Below, piece after piece: positions 42,522 through 54,136 of a DNA stretch of 64,000 nt. Below the pieces are notes generated by a model, which saw nothing but the letters and a program-made list of their open reading frames with translations, was not told the origin of the DNA and did no database searches. Position 1 is the first letter of the stretch, and every line of letters starts with the position of its first letter. Both the position numbers and the translations under genes were made by a program. Location: assembly GCA_951802425.1 (NCBI GenBank), contig OX637798.1:1054001-1118000 (forward strand), read 5' to 3'. This DNA is from Clavaria fumosa. Lineage: Eukaryota; Basidiomycota; Agaricomycetes; Agaricales; Clavariaceae.

Positions 42522-43286
42522 TGTTACGACCCCATCCGCTTGCATAAGCACTATCCCCGCCCCGGACTCCGAGCTCCGTACCAACTCCGATCCGCTCCGC
42601 TGTAACTCCGTACGCCCCGCTCCGCATCTTCATTGGACTTTACTCCGCCGACCTTCGGACCATTCGGACTTCGTTCTAGAACCTTCTCCCTCCATCCCCT
42701 CATTCTGTTTACTATCAAGAGGATACCCTTGACCCATGGGAGTCGCTTTTGTTGTTGTTTCTTTGTTCCATGAAAATTGCACAGGCACATGTGGTAAAAC
42801 TCTCCTAGTAATTTGATATGTACATTGTTTCACATTACTCCTATACTCTGTCCTTGCAGTATAAGTTTCCACCTGTATCTCCCTGCTCCTTAGTTCGAAT
42901 ATTAACGTCTCTTGATCCTAAAAACATCTCTGAGCTTTCGTCCTCATCGTCCTCGACGTTCTCCACGTCATCCGATCAACTCCGACCAACTCCGACAGAC
43001 TCCGATCAACTTCGGAGTTTTGACTTGTGTTCTGATCCTCCCTTAGGTATTGTTCTTGTTTGATAAATAGGGACACGTATATACGCGGTGGCACAACACA
43101 TACGTTGAGGCCGCAGTCCCATAAGTCTCTCTTCCTCGTGTTTACTTCTCCGTTTCTCCGATATCAGACTCCGACCGGACTCCGATAGAATATCTCCGCT
43201 CCGCTCCGCTAACCCCTTTGCCGCTAACCTTGTTAGGACCTTGACAGTATATTCAAACTTCAAACCTCGTATATACAAACTTAACA
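42522..43286 (+). repeat. 5' LTR and leader of element G
   Basis: Begins TGTTACGACCCC at the breakpoint of F. It is rich in CTCCGA/TCCG motifs, has a TATA-like GATAAATA at about 43061, and leads into the gag ATG at 43287. I cannot fix the LTR end because the 3' LTR is absent and no clear primer site is visible. Confidence 0.6.
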
Positions 43287-44462
43287 ATGCCTACTACACG
43301 TTCCGGTGCTCGACCTCCACCTCCTGTTGCCAATGACATCGACATTCCAGAACTGGCCGACAATACTCTGACTCCGAGTGTGTCCGGACCTCCGGACCAC
43401 GACGAAGAGTCAGATCCCACGGTCACTGACGATGACGACGAGCTAAATGAACCTCCGACACCTCGAGCAGAGCGCGAACCAACTCCGGCACGCCTTCTTC
43501 AGCAAATTATCAACGCCAACAAGCGCCCAGATATGGTAAAACCACGTGACCCCGACACATTCGATGGCTCGGATGCTAAGAAGTTGAAAAGCTTCTTGGT
43601 CCAATGCCAGTTAAACTTCCTTGATCGCCCAAGAGTGTTCAAGTCCGATTCTCATAAGGTACGCTATGTCCTTTCCTTTCTCCGAGGCTTCGCCTTGGAA
43701 TGGTTCGAACCAATGATCCTGGATGGTGAAGACCATCCGGTTCTTTCGAACTATAAAATGTTCGTTGCTCAACTTACAGAGAACTTTGGTCCTTACGACG
43801 CGATCCGTGAGGCGGAGTTCGAACTCAAACGCCTCCGGATGCGCGAGGACCAGAAGTTGACGAAATATACCATTTCGTTCAACAGATTCGCGTCCATTGT
43901 CCATTGGGACGAGTATGCGTTGCAGCGGCAGTTCTACAAAGGACTTGCTAGCTGCATCAAGGATGAACTGGCCCGCGTTAACCGCGCAGACACGCTCCGC
44001 GGACTCCGTGAGCAAGCCAGTGCGATTGATGGCCGTTATTGGGCTCGTCAGCAGGAGATCTCTCGGAACTCCGTTAAAGCTCCGACGCCTAACAACACCA
44101 TAAAAAAGGAGACTTTGGATATTCCCAAGTCCCTGAGCACTTCCGGCGCTAATACCAAGTCCGAGAAACCCTCGGATAAGCGTCCGGTGAACTCTGGTTC
44201 GACTTCTGGGAACTCCGTTCCAAAGGTCGCTGAGGGCTCCGCTAACTCCGGTAGCTCCAGCGACACAAAGAAGGCCCATCTGGGTCAGGATGGAAAACTG
44301 ACTCCAGAGGAACGCCAACGGCGTTTCGATAATAATCTGTGCCTCTTCTGTGGAATAGCGGGCCACAAAGCCAATGAGTGTCGTAAGCGGACCTCGCGGG
44401 CCAGTGCCAGCGCTGCACGAATCACCTCCGAGGGAGATGACTCTGTGCAAACAAAAGATTGA
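43287..44462 (+). CDS. Gag of gypsy element G
   Basis: A complete 391-residue protein. It has an acidic N-terminus (about residues 1-70), a Retrotrans_gag core (about 80-240, with VRYVLSFLRGFALEWFEP), a Ser/Lys-rich linker and a CCHC knuckle CLFCGIAGHKANEC (about 352-365). It forms the particle shell and binds element RNA. The stop sits in AAAGATTGAG, the same junction sequence as in elements A and B, with pol in the -1 frame. Confidence 0.9.
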   Translation: MPTTRSGARPPPPVANDIDIPELADNTLTPSVSGPPDHDEESDPTVTDDDDELNEPPTPRAEREPTPARLLQQIINANKRPDMVKPRDPDTFDGSDAKKLKSFLVQCQLNFLDRPRVFKSDSHKVRYVLSFLRGFALEWFEPMILDGEDHPVLSNYKMFVAQLTENFGPYDAIREAEFELKRLRMREDQKLTKYTISFNRFASIVHWDEYALQRQFYKGLASCIKDELARVNRADTLRGLREQASAIDGRYWARQQEISRNSVKAPTPNNTIKKETLDIPKSLSTSGANTKSEKPSDKRPVNSGSTSGNSVPKVAEGSANSGSSSDTKKAHLGQDGKLTPEERQRRFDNNLCLFCGIAGHKANECRKRTSRASASAARITSEGDDSVQTKD

Positions 44463-46068
44463 GCAGCCCAGAAAGCATAGTACGACTCTCCGGCTGCTCC
44501 GACTCCAATCGTACTGAACCGATACTCGATACCCTTTCCTTTCATCGTTCTCTTTCCCTTCTTGCCTCCTCTCCTTCTATTTCGTCTCCGTTCAAAGCTA
44601 TGATAGACTCCGGCGCTGAACTTTGTTTCATTGACGCCAAATTTGCTTCTCACTTCTGTCTTCCGAAAACTCCGGTGACCCCTCGGGAGGTCGTTTTTAT
44701 TAACGGGACCACCTCCGTATGGGTTACCGAAGCGGTCTGGTTATCCATTCGGCTCTCCGCCATGGATCCGACCGACGTCTTGTGTGTAGTTACCGATCTT
44801 GATCCCTCTAGTGATGTGATCTTGGGAATGAATTGGCTGTTCCAAAACAACCCGCTGGTTGACTGGATTACTGGCCAGATAAAGCCCAGACCATCTACGA
44901 AAGAGGAGAAAACTCCGAAATCTGATCCGGAGGGTGCACCGGCCAGCACTCTCCACTCTGTCCCTCTGTCTGTCTCCGCTCCGTGTGCTCCGGTTCAAAT
45001 GTCGTCTGCAGCGACTCCGAACCAGACCCGGACTCCATCTCCATCTCTGCCTCTGTCTCCGTCTTTGACCCAGTCTCTGACCTTTCCGTCTACTCCGTCT
45101 CTCCAGGAGACACCCAAAGTTTCTTTTGTGAATGCTGCCGCATTCGTCACGGCTTGTGGACTTTGCGGGTCCCAAGTCTTTGGCATGACATTGTCGAGCG
45201 AGTCCGCGTGCGCGGCCTCCGCTTCGTTCAACGTCCCCAACACCACCCCCCAGGACCTCCTCTCCGTTCCAGAGGAGTACAGGGACTTCCCAGATGTCTT
45301 CAGTAAAAAGAAGGCAGATACCCTTGCTCTGCATCGACCGTATGATTTAAAGATCAACCTGCTGGATGGCCAATCCCCTCCGCCAGGTGCGGTCTACTCT
45401 CTGTCGCAGTCCAAACTCAGCGAACTCTGCAAGTTTTTTGGACGAGCACCTCCGCATCGGATTTATCCGTCCAAGCCGTTCTCCGCACGGAGCACCTGTG
45501 CTCTTTGTCCGGAAGAAGAACAGAACGCTCCGATTATGCGTTGATTTCCGTGGTCTCAATAAATTGACCAAAAAAGACCGTTATCCGCTCCCGCTGACTA
45601 AAGATCTTCTCGACGTTCCAGGAAAAGCCCGAATCTATACAAAACTCGACCTCCGACACGTGTATCACCTGGTCCGTATCGCCGAGGGAGACGAATGGAA
45701 GACCGCATTCCGCACCCGATACAGATCCTTTGAATGGTGTGTGATGCCTTTCGGGCTCACAAATGCGCCCGCCACATTCCAGCACTTTATGAACGACATA
45801 TTCTCCGACCTTCTCGACACGTTCATGGTCGTCTACCTCGACGACATCCTAATTTACTCCGAGGATCCGAAACAACACGTTGAGCACATCCGAGAGGTAC
45901 TCCGAAGGCTCCGGGAGCATGGTCTCTTCCTGAACCCGGCTAAGTGTGAATTTCACGCTGAAACCGTGGAGTATCTCAGATTTGTTTTATCTCCGTCCAG
46001 ACTTTCTATGGACACAGCTAAAGTGAAAACTATACAGGATTGGCCGACTCCGTGGAAGGTCAAGGATG
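44459..46068 (+). pseudogene. Pol of element G: protease and RT, truncated
   Basis: The protease has MIDSGAELCFIDA (about 44600) followed by DVILGMNWL. RT begins near 45350; one extra T in a T6 run (45434-45439) shifts the frame. The RT then continues with [19 protein letters not shown], an intact YLDDILIYS active site (about 45835) and FLNPAKCEF. The element stops abruptly after KVKDV at 46068; RNase H, integrase and the 3' LTR are missing. Confidence 0.85.
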
Positions 46069-48009
46069 TCCCACACCCTTCAGCGTACCCAAACCCCATC
46101 TTATAGGGCCAGCCCATTTTGACTGGTGGCCATCTTATAGGCCCAGCCAAGCGTCGGCCGAGATATTACATAATAGGCTGGGCCGAGATCTTAGGTCACC
46201 CAAAATTGGTAACTAGAGGTTCAGATGACTTGATATGCATGGGGCCTTTAAAATAGGCTTGGCCCAGGTCAGTAGGGCTTGGCTCAGAATAATATTCTTC
46301 AACCTGCATTCCAGGTCTAATATCACTACTTTACATCTGGTAGCACCCGTATTATGATTTTCCAGCCCTAATGCACTGCTCACTCATCTAAATTACCAGA
46401 TACTGTAGTAATACCAATGTACCTGAGCAAGAAGAGCTTAGCCCAGACAATTATTCTGCATCCAACATCCTATATCAAATGTCCCCTTATTTAATATGAC
46501 ACCCTACAATAAATTGTTCATTATTGAATGTTAGGTGTGACATGTCACAGTGTGACTAGCGTTGAAGTACTTCATCGCCTGTCACATTGTGACACATTGT
46601 CACACCTGAAATCTGGGTTAACTGCTTAGGTCACCCAAAAACTAAATCTAGAAATACAGATAACTTGATATTGTGGGTGCCCTTAAAATAGGCCCAGCCA
46701 AAGCCTACATTCTTGACTGTATATCCAAGCTCAATACTCTTGTATATGCTAGCTCCATATTCTTGTATAAGTAGCACTGTTGCTCTTATTTTATCAGCAG
46801 CAGAAAATGATTTGTGAGGTAGATCATCAGAAGTTAATTCAGCTGCATTTCAGGTTCTATACTACTATCCTAAATATGAAACAACTTGCTGCAATGGTAT
46901 TGTCTATAATCTCATCTTCACCACCTCAATAAACCACTCACCCATCTGGACTACCTGATATGAATATGCCTTTACAAAGGGCTCAGCTGAGATGGTCATT
47001 CTCAGGTCTGCATTTCATGTCAAATATCCCTTCCTTGCAGATCAAAATCATGAATCCTGAGCAACCCTATTATTATTATTCCAACCCCAATGAGCCACCC
47101 ATCTGGATTTCTTCATTTGAATATGCCCTTCCCAAGGGGTTCCCAGATGGTTTTACTTCACTCAACATAGCCTTCTTTCTATGTTCCCAGTCACAGCAGA
47201 CACCTCTGGAGGTTGATTATTTGATATTAATACCTCTTCATGAAGGGCTTGACTCAGTATTCTCCAAGCCTAATCCCATGTTAAATATGCTCTACCTGCA
47301 TATCATAACATTTCAATAATGATCATATAATGTTATTTCTAGCCCCAATGAACCACCCACTCATCTGGAACACCTGATATTAAGATGCCTTTACAAAGGG
47401 CTTAGCCTGGATGGTTATTCTTCAGTCTACATAACTTCAAATATCCCCTCTCTACAAGTATTGAACAATCTGCATATGGAAACAATCACCATTATTATTT
47501 CAGTCACAATGAATCGCCTCTTACGAAATGGGCAAGCATACTGCATCAGTATCCCCTTCTTGTATATCTTAAACCACCTTTGCAAATGCTAACACCCTTG
47601 TCTTCATTTCTACAGCATTGATCAACTCCCATTCATTTACACCCCCTCATATTAATACATTGTTATCAGCAGCTTTACCCAGATAGTTACTCTCAATAGA
47701 TTCACTCAATTTGAGAATAATATGAAGGAACCAACATACTAGGTATGCCTTGAGATGTCTCTTGTATTTCCTATGATATTTGTTTGACAAGGGGTAGATT
47801 TTAAACAATGAAAACCTGTCAAAGTAAAGTTCTATATCATAGATTTAAACAATGTTCTAATTCAAAGACATTGGATTGCCATTTCTCAAGATACTGATCC
47901 ATTTGATTGTCCTTTCTGAAATGCATGGATATGAAAACTTAATCTACAATGTGCATTATTCACACTTGTAGGGCTATGAAATCAATAAATATACATTTGT
48001 CAAAAAGAA
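46069..48009. repeat. Old degenerate repeat region
   Basis: No convincing gene. Diverged copies of a unit like CATCTGGA..CTGATAT.AATATGCC(C/T)TT..AAAGGG occur near 46940, 47095 and 47370. A second unit (TTAGGTCACCCAAAA...) occurs near 46190 and 46625. An open frame at 46960-47319 follows the repeats and has no protein-like features. The 73-bp palindrome P1 is embedded at 46534. Confidence 0.4.
46534..46606. repeat. Palindromic element P1
   Basis: A near-perfect inverted repeat with ends GGTGTGACA and TGTCACACC and centre GAAGTACTTC. It is the most symmetrical member of the family P1-P5. It could be a tiny MITE or a protein-binding/hairpin site. Confidence 0.6.
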
Positions 48010-49955
48010 CTACCGCCTTTTTGCCCTGGGTCTTAGCACCCGCTGCTTTGCCTCCATGGATGCTTTCCTCTTGCTTCGTGTTCGGTATGAAAGATGAGGC
48101 TCCTTCTCATCTCTGGCTCTTTTCTTCTTCAGCGAGCCAAACTGCTGATCATTCTCCACCTCACTCTCCACTTGCAATTGATCCCTCTGCCTCTCCTGCA
48201 CCTCCTCCAGTATATTTAAATTGGCCATCTCATATGATTGTCCACCAATATCATCATCAGTGTCCTCTTCATAATTGGCACTGTCTTCATCTGTAGTGTC
48301 CTCATCATCACCAGCATGGTCTTCATCAGTGTCTTCTCTATCACTGTTATTGACTGGTTTCTCTGAACTGGATCTGACTCACATTAGTCAATGATATTTT
48401 CAGGTGAGAAAAGATCTTACACTTCAGAGACAAGCCAGATATGCTTAGCTGTTTGAGACAGCCTTGACACTTCATTGTCAGTATCTTGTGTATGACTCTT
48501 GTCTGCATCCCTTAAGGCCTTCCCTCTCCTATGGGTGGGTAGAACAGTCTTGAACTCAAGGACCCTTTGACCTAGAGTTTGTCGATGGTGGAGGAAGGAA
48601 CAAAGCCTTCTCACATCTGCTGATTGCATTTTTGAGGGCTCACGGATGTGTACTCCTTTAGGAATGTATTGTGCTTGTATAAAGGCACTTGGGTTGTCAG
48701 ATATTTGCAGCCATGGAACAGCAGCCTTCTTGTTGTTACTTTTCTTGCCTACAAAATACAACATTTTTTCAATTTATGAAATAATGAAATGTGAAAAGCT
48801 TACAGTATGCAATAGTAAAACATGATCTCAAGATCTCCTTGAGCTGAGCCAAGGGAAGTGCCAACTCTAGAGGTAGTAATGGCCAACCATCCTTGTCTTT
48901 TGCAAGATCCCATGGGACGCTTGTATCTGTTCTCTTAGAGAGAAGCACAGCATCCCAATCATCATTTTGTGGCCTTGTTGCATCCTCTGAACTCAGATTA
49001 GAGCTCTTCTTAGACACAATTGTACAGAGCACACTTACTGTTCCACATATCCCCTAAATACTCATCCCATTTTTGCCAAACAACATCTCCTGTCTGTTGA
49101 AACACATCCTTGAACCCAGCAGTGGAGGGTCCTGGCGTCTGGACTCTAAGAGAAATTCAAGAACATACGCATTAGTCAGGAATGTAGAACACCTCATAGA
49201 AAACACTCACTTTGCCTTCTTGATCTGCCCTTTGTCATCTTGCCAACCAGCCAACATAAAAATCTCTACTCCCATCTGCTCTTTGGCCAACCGGGAAAAC
49301 TCCAAAGCATTATGCATAAACTTTCGCGAAGCCAATCTTACAGTAAAGGAAACAGCTGACATAAGTTGCAAATGAATAACATGCAGAGATTCACTCACTC
49401 TCTTTGAATATTAGACGGTACAGGCTCTGTATTCCACTTCTCAGCCAAGCCTTCATATTCAAGCCGTTCCTGTGTTGACAACTCCTGGCAAATTTGAGTC
49501 CTGGCTCGACGGTATGCGGATAAGAAGTCTATTGTGCCTCTCTCAGCCTTTGAGAGCTCTTCTGCGCGGGCATTGATTTTTTCCTTCTCATGCTGCTCAA
49601 CAACACTCTGGAAGGTCCACCTTTTGCGTTTCCAAATATTGAGGCCTGGCCTTTGACCTGGCTCAGAATCAGAACCATTATCCATTCCTGCCACAACCCT
49701 GCGATGGTTATGCAGCCAGTTGTGAATTTTCTGCAGAAGGAAAGCATCAAATCATAAGTGAATCAGATGTGTGAAGTTCTGCTTTACCTGGTTTAAGCCA
49801 TCAGGGGGATGTTCCTGCGTAGCTTCAGCCAGGTCTCGGATTTGTCTCTTGATCTCCTTGACAATACTAGCACGTTCCTTGGTGTCTGCCTTCCCATATG
49901 CTTCCAGGCTGCCTTTGAGAAGCTCAACATAAGCAGGGGTTGTCCACTTGGTCAT
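48010..49955 (-). CDS. Multi-exon gene, nuclear-looking protein of unknown family
   Basis: About eight exons splice in frame from MTKWTTPAYVELLKG (49955) to the stop at 48010. Introns are short with GTAAG/GTGAG donors, for example 49790-49734 and 48413-48370. The N-terminal half is helical and charged. A middle part contains KFMHNALEFSRLAKEQMGVE, later VPWLQISDNPSAF and VRRLCSFLHHRQTLGQRV. The last exon has a long Asp/Glu tract and ends in a basic tail (RTRSKRKASMEAKQRVLR). I find no stop in the spliced frame, so it looks intact. No catalytic motif is recognised. Palindrome P2 lies about 125 bp upstream of the start. Confidence 0.7.
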
Positions 49956-50080
49956 TTACTTGAGGATTGTGAGGAGGCAATACGCAGGATGTAGGTAGAA
50001 GTAAGAGAACAATGATTCCAACACATGATGTTGATTGCTTCAAAGATGCAAGAGGTATTTCGAAGTCACGTGCTGTCGGC

Positions 50081-50147
50081 GTTACATGTCACTATGTGAC
50101 CTGCGTTGAAGTACTTCAACGCTGGTCACATAGTGACTTGTCACACC
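50081..50147. repeat. Palindromic element P2
   Basis: Arms of about 32 bp (GTTACATGTCACTATGTGAC... and its complement) with three mismatches around GTTGAAGTACTTCAAC. It is followed by CCCCTTTCAAAAAAATCGA, shared with P3, and preceded by a segment (50054-50080) that recurs inverted beside P4. Confidence 0.7.
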
Positions 50148-50159
50148 CCTTTCAAAAAA

Positions 50160-50400
50160 ATCGAAGTGAATTGGTATTTATATATATAAATATATATACA
50201 TATATTTTAAATCCTATTTATACTCATTTTGAGGCTACGCCCTATGTTAGAGTATGCTACATGTTCTCTGTCTCTTTGTTACTATGTGGGAATGCCTTGA
50301 CATGTGCTCTGGGCCGCTGTGTGGCACCATCGCGCGGGATGCGCTTAGTGTGTGTGAGGAGTGGAGGTGGGAAAAGTGAGTAAGAAGGGGGGTCAGCGGG
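50160..50400. other. AT-rich and unassigned spacer
   Basis: TATATA-rich at 50170-50215; no gene seen. Confidence 0.4.
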
Positions 50401-50539
50401 TGTGTTAAAAAAACCCCAGCGTGGGGGAAAAAGCTACCGGTGCCCAGTCGAATGGGGGGGTGTGCAAGTCCTGCTTCTAGGTGGTGGCTGATGTCGAAGG
50501 TAGGGTGGGGTGGCGCGTCCGCTGCCGTTGGCGTAGGCC

Positions 50540-50950
50540 CTTCCTCTGTGAGTTTGGCGGGGCGAGGCAAGGCCGGGCGCGGCGGGGCGAGGCAAGGCCA
50601 GGCGCGGCGGGGCGAGGCAAGGCCGGGCGCGGAGGGGCGAGGCGAGGCGGAGCGAGGTGAGACAAGGCCGGGCGCGGCGGGGCGAGGCGAGGCGAGGCGA
50701 GACGAGGTGGTGGAGCGAGGCAAGGCAAGGCAAAGCGAGGCACAACGAGGCGAGGCGAGGCGGCGGCGAGGTGTGATGGCGACGGCCGGGCGGGGTGGGG
50801 CGGGGCGGGGCAACGGCAGGGCGGAGCGAGGTAATGGCGGGGCAGGGTGACGGTGGGGCAAGGCGACGGCGGGGCGAGGCAACGGTAGGGTGGGGCAGGT
50901 AGGGGCAAAGCGACAGCGGGGCAACGGTGGGGCAAGGCGACGGTGGGGTC
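50540..50950. repeat. GC-rich minisatellite (GGCGAGGC units)
   Basis: Tandem, imperfect GGCGAGGCAAGGCCGGGCGC-type units. Long Pro/Ala/Arg-rich frames on both strands are artefacts of the repeat. Confidence 0.75.
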
Positions 50951-51397
50951 CCTAACGGACTTGGGCGATGGTGGGCTCTACTTTGACGACGAGCCGTTGT
51001 ATCTGACGCCTAGGAGACAGACGTTCCCGCCCAGCGACCCTGCGCGGGTCAGCACAGGCATGCGCAGATGCTATACCCAGGCACACTGTTCTCGATGGCG
51101 CCGATGACGTCCGCTGTGGTGGTAGTAGTCGTAGGAACGACGGCGAGGAGAGCCAGGGAGCTCGTTGGGGGTGAGAACGGCCGGTAGTCCCAGGTGCTTG
51201 ACGAGCGGTAACTGCTGCGAATCTTTTCAAATGCGACGGTGAGTCGGACGTTCCGCGCGCGCAAGGCGCAGATGTGGGGGCAGGGGATGTAGGAAGGAGG
51301 TTCCAAGGCTGAGCTTGCTGTCGCTCTCGTCACTGATGCTGAGTTCTACAATATCATGGGCTTCATGGACATCAGGATCATCTTGCAAGGTGCTCGA

Positions 51398-51621
51398 ATT
51401 GGTATTACCAACCAAGTCAAATGTAGAGGAAGGGTGGTTCCAGACTAAGAATTGAGTTTCTTATCAGTCAGCATTACATGTCACTTTGTGACCAGCGTTG
51501 AAGTACTTCAACACAAGTCACACTGTGACCTGTCACACCCCTTTCAAAAAAAATCGATGTGCATTGGTATTACCAACCAAGTCAAATGTAGAGGAAGGGT
51601 GGTTCCAGACTAAGAATTGAG
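51398..51621. repeat. Identical 59-bp direct repeats bracketing palindrome P3
   Basis: Bases 51398-51456 and 51563-51621 (ATTGGTATTACCAACC...AAGAATTGAG) are identical. Between them lies palindrome P3 (51472-51538: ATTACATGTCACTTTGTGAC, centre GTTGAAGTACTTCAAC, end TGTCACACC). This could be a very long target duplication or a tandem duplication with the palindrome inside. Confidence 0.7.
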
Positions 51622-51908
51622 ACCTCTGTATCGTTGCTTATTGATTTTTCTGTGTAAATGCCTCAGAAATTATATAGCTGCAATTCTCTTATTGATCAAA
51701 CATCGTGTGACAAGATGTGACAGTCGCTTTGATCTCCACCACTTCGACAATGTCTTCACCAATAATTCTCCCTTGTTCCTCTTATCGCATTGACAAACAG
51801 ACAAAACAGATGGAGTCACTCTATGTGTCTCTGCAGGTACAGGGAGCAATGTAAGCTTTTCTTGTTTGCTGTGCTTCGTGCGACAACTAAATAGCTCTCT
51901 AAAGGGCA

Positions 51909-53506
51909 ATGATGACATTAACAGATCCTGGATTGCCCGATGTGCACATCCGATTAGAAAGAGATGCTTATTCCTGTAAGGTGAGATTCAAGTGCAGATG
52001 AAATCAGGCCAATGCATCTCACCGTTCTAGATGAGTGACCCCCAGGATAAGGGAGACCACGTCATAATGGTCTTGAACGTGAATCTTGTCCGTCCAGCAA
52101 CTTCTTCAGTGATGGAATTTTGGAACAAGACTGATGCAAGTAAGTACTCATTCCAACTTCTATTCAAAATCAGTTGCCTGAGCATAATTTCCAGATCATG
52201 CTGCGTTTCGAGAGCTCATGCTTTTGTTCAATCAAAATGAAGAGATGTGGAATAATAAGAAATATCACATTTTTGTCCAATCTGTCAAACCCAATTTTCC
52301 TGGAGACTCTTGGGGGTATCTCGAGTAAGTTTCCGTTGAGACAGGTGTAGTTCTGAATCTAATGGATGTCTCAAGGAGTGAAGAATCAACAACTATTTGG
52401 GAAAGCTCTTCAGTGTAGATGAGCTTTCAATTCACTGCATATAGCAAGTATTCTCATATATTGTAGTCTAGCAGATCAAACAATGATTGCAGGGGACTTT
52501 GAGATGGATGTCAAAGAGCTCGAACTCTTGGATGATGGTCGGTGGATCAATGACCACATTGTGGACTTTGCCCTACGGTAGGCATTGGTGCTCCTTAGCA
52601 ATCTTACTAATATAATGAAATTTATACAGTAAGACAGTAGCTGATGTGCGGATACAACATGGCTCTGCAGCAGCATCATTCTGGTTAGCCAGCTCATTTT
52701 TCCTTACTAAATTACGGTAAATATTTTAATCTTTAAGAAGTATCAGCTAATGAGCTTGGAGCAGAAAAGATGGAGCAGAGAATGCTTCCAGATGGATTCC
52801 AGATCTCACACCGAGATATACATATTGGATTATTCCAGCCTTCAGCGACAACAAGCAAGTGATTATCTCCTTTTTCCATCTTCCTCTCAACTGATTACTG
52901 CTGTTATTCCAGAAAACATTGGTACTTAATAGTTGTAGTTAACCCATACCAATGCTTCATGAAAGGTAGCAATGAAGTAGAGGGATGGTAAGTTCTTGAT
53001 CATTAGCATTGGTGTGGAATAATGGAAAGAAAATATCACAGTTTCATAGTTGTCCTCGACAGCCTTTACGACAAAATGCCCGCTGAAGATGAGGCTGCAA
53101 TTATGGGTGTCTTTCACTCTGCTGGGAAGGCCCAAGGGTTGGCGTCTATCAAGCTGCCCAAAGTCATTTATCCGAAAGTTGGTGTGAATTCTCTAAGGCT
53201 TTATTATTTGTCCTCATATCGTGTAATTACAGGTTATCAAGCAAGGAAATGGAAGTGATTGTGGTATTTATACAATCCATTTTGGAAGGCTTTGGATGAC
53301 AGAGGGCAAAAGACTTTGGGATGCGGTACAGGTGAGACCACCCACCTTTGATTTCTATTCTTCTCATTGCTTTGCAGAATGGCTCAGGTTTTGAGCTGAG
53401 CATGGACAACATGTGGAAGCATTCGATGGTCACAAATCTCTGTGAACAGCTAAGGAGTGAGATTCTAAGGAGTGTAGAGGAAGGATGGTTCGAGAGACAG
53501 AAGTAA
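51909..53506 (+). CDS. Ulp1-like cysteine protease (C48, SUMO/ubiquitin-like deconjugation)
   Basis: About ten exons from MMTLTDPGLPD to the TAA at 53506. The C48 core is clear: WINDHIVDFAL and SFFLTKL (about 52550-52710), catalytic His in KHWYLIVV (about 52920), Asp in IVVLDSLYD (about 53055), and Gln and Cys in KQGNGSDCGIYTIHF (about 53240-53280). Such enzymes remove SUMO-type modifiers in the nucleus. Most introns (for example 53012 region, 53177-53232, 53331-53378) keep frame. I could not phase the junction near 52716-52743 without a one-base shift, so a damaged copy is possible. Ulp1 genes are often carried by DNA transposons. Palindromes P2/P3 and P4 flank it. Confidence 0.75.
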
Positions 53507-53674
53507 GAATGTAGATTTCTGTTTCAGGGCTTATCGAGTTCTCAGACCCTACTGTCTCTTTCGGATGTCTGAGAAGAAATGCTTAATAACTGTCTGTTCT
53601 GTGCCCTCTCTTGTCTTTACTGCACTGTTGAATCAAATTTTGTTGGCTTTTATATTCATCTAGGCTGGTACAGC

Positions 53675-53745
53675 GGTGTATGACAAGTCACAATGTGACG
53701 CGTGACGAAGTACTTCACTGCTTGTCACATAGTGACATGTAACGC
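53675..53745. repeat. Palindromic element P4
   Basis: Inverted relative to P2 (GGTGTATGACAAGTCAC...GTGACATGTAAC) with centre GAAGTACTTC. Its outer flank CGCCGATGGCACGTGACTTT is the inverted counterpart of the flank before P2. It lies between the 3' ends of the Ulp1-like and JmjC genes. Confidence 0.65.
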
Positions 53746-54136
53746 CGATGGCACGTGACTTTGAAATACGCTCAATGTTCTTGTCATTGACGGTGAAGGA
53801 CTCAAAGAAAGATCAATCAGGCTATAAATTAATAAATGAACAAAGATTATTCAACAACTGGAGTACTCCCAATGAGAGCATTCTCACACAAAGTCCAGGT
53901 GACAGGTTTCAGATTGTTGTCACCCAAAAATATGTAGAGCTCTGAGCTCTGCGTATTTTTGGTAGCAATATCTCAATCGTGTTTCTTAATCTCATCATGC
54001 AACAAATCTCACTGAACACACCTCTGCCACATGCGAAATTTTAAGATCACAATTTTTATCATTATTGAGTGTTGCTGTGAGAAAACCCTGCGCCAAACGC
54101 ACTCCAAAGATCTCTAAAACATTATTACAACTAATT

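Noticed and set aside
42522..43286. Self-priming site for element G
   Set aside because: I looked for a segment near the gag start complementary to the inferred RNA 5' end and found no convincing match; the LTR end is also unknown.
46960..47319. 119-codon plus-strand frame as a gene
   Set aside because: It lies in a degenerate repeat region, has no supporting motifs and reads across repeat units.
50247..50935. Pro/Ala/Arg-rich frames of 150-225 codons on both strands
   Set aside because: They are produced by the GGCGAGGC minisatellite and show no domain or intron pattern.
46534..53745. CRISPR-like array made of the palindromes
   Set aside because: There are only four or five copies kilobases apart, each different, in a eukaryotic genome.
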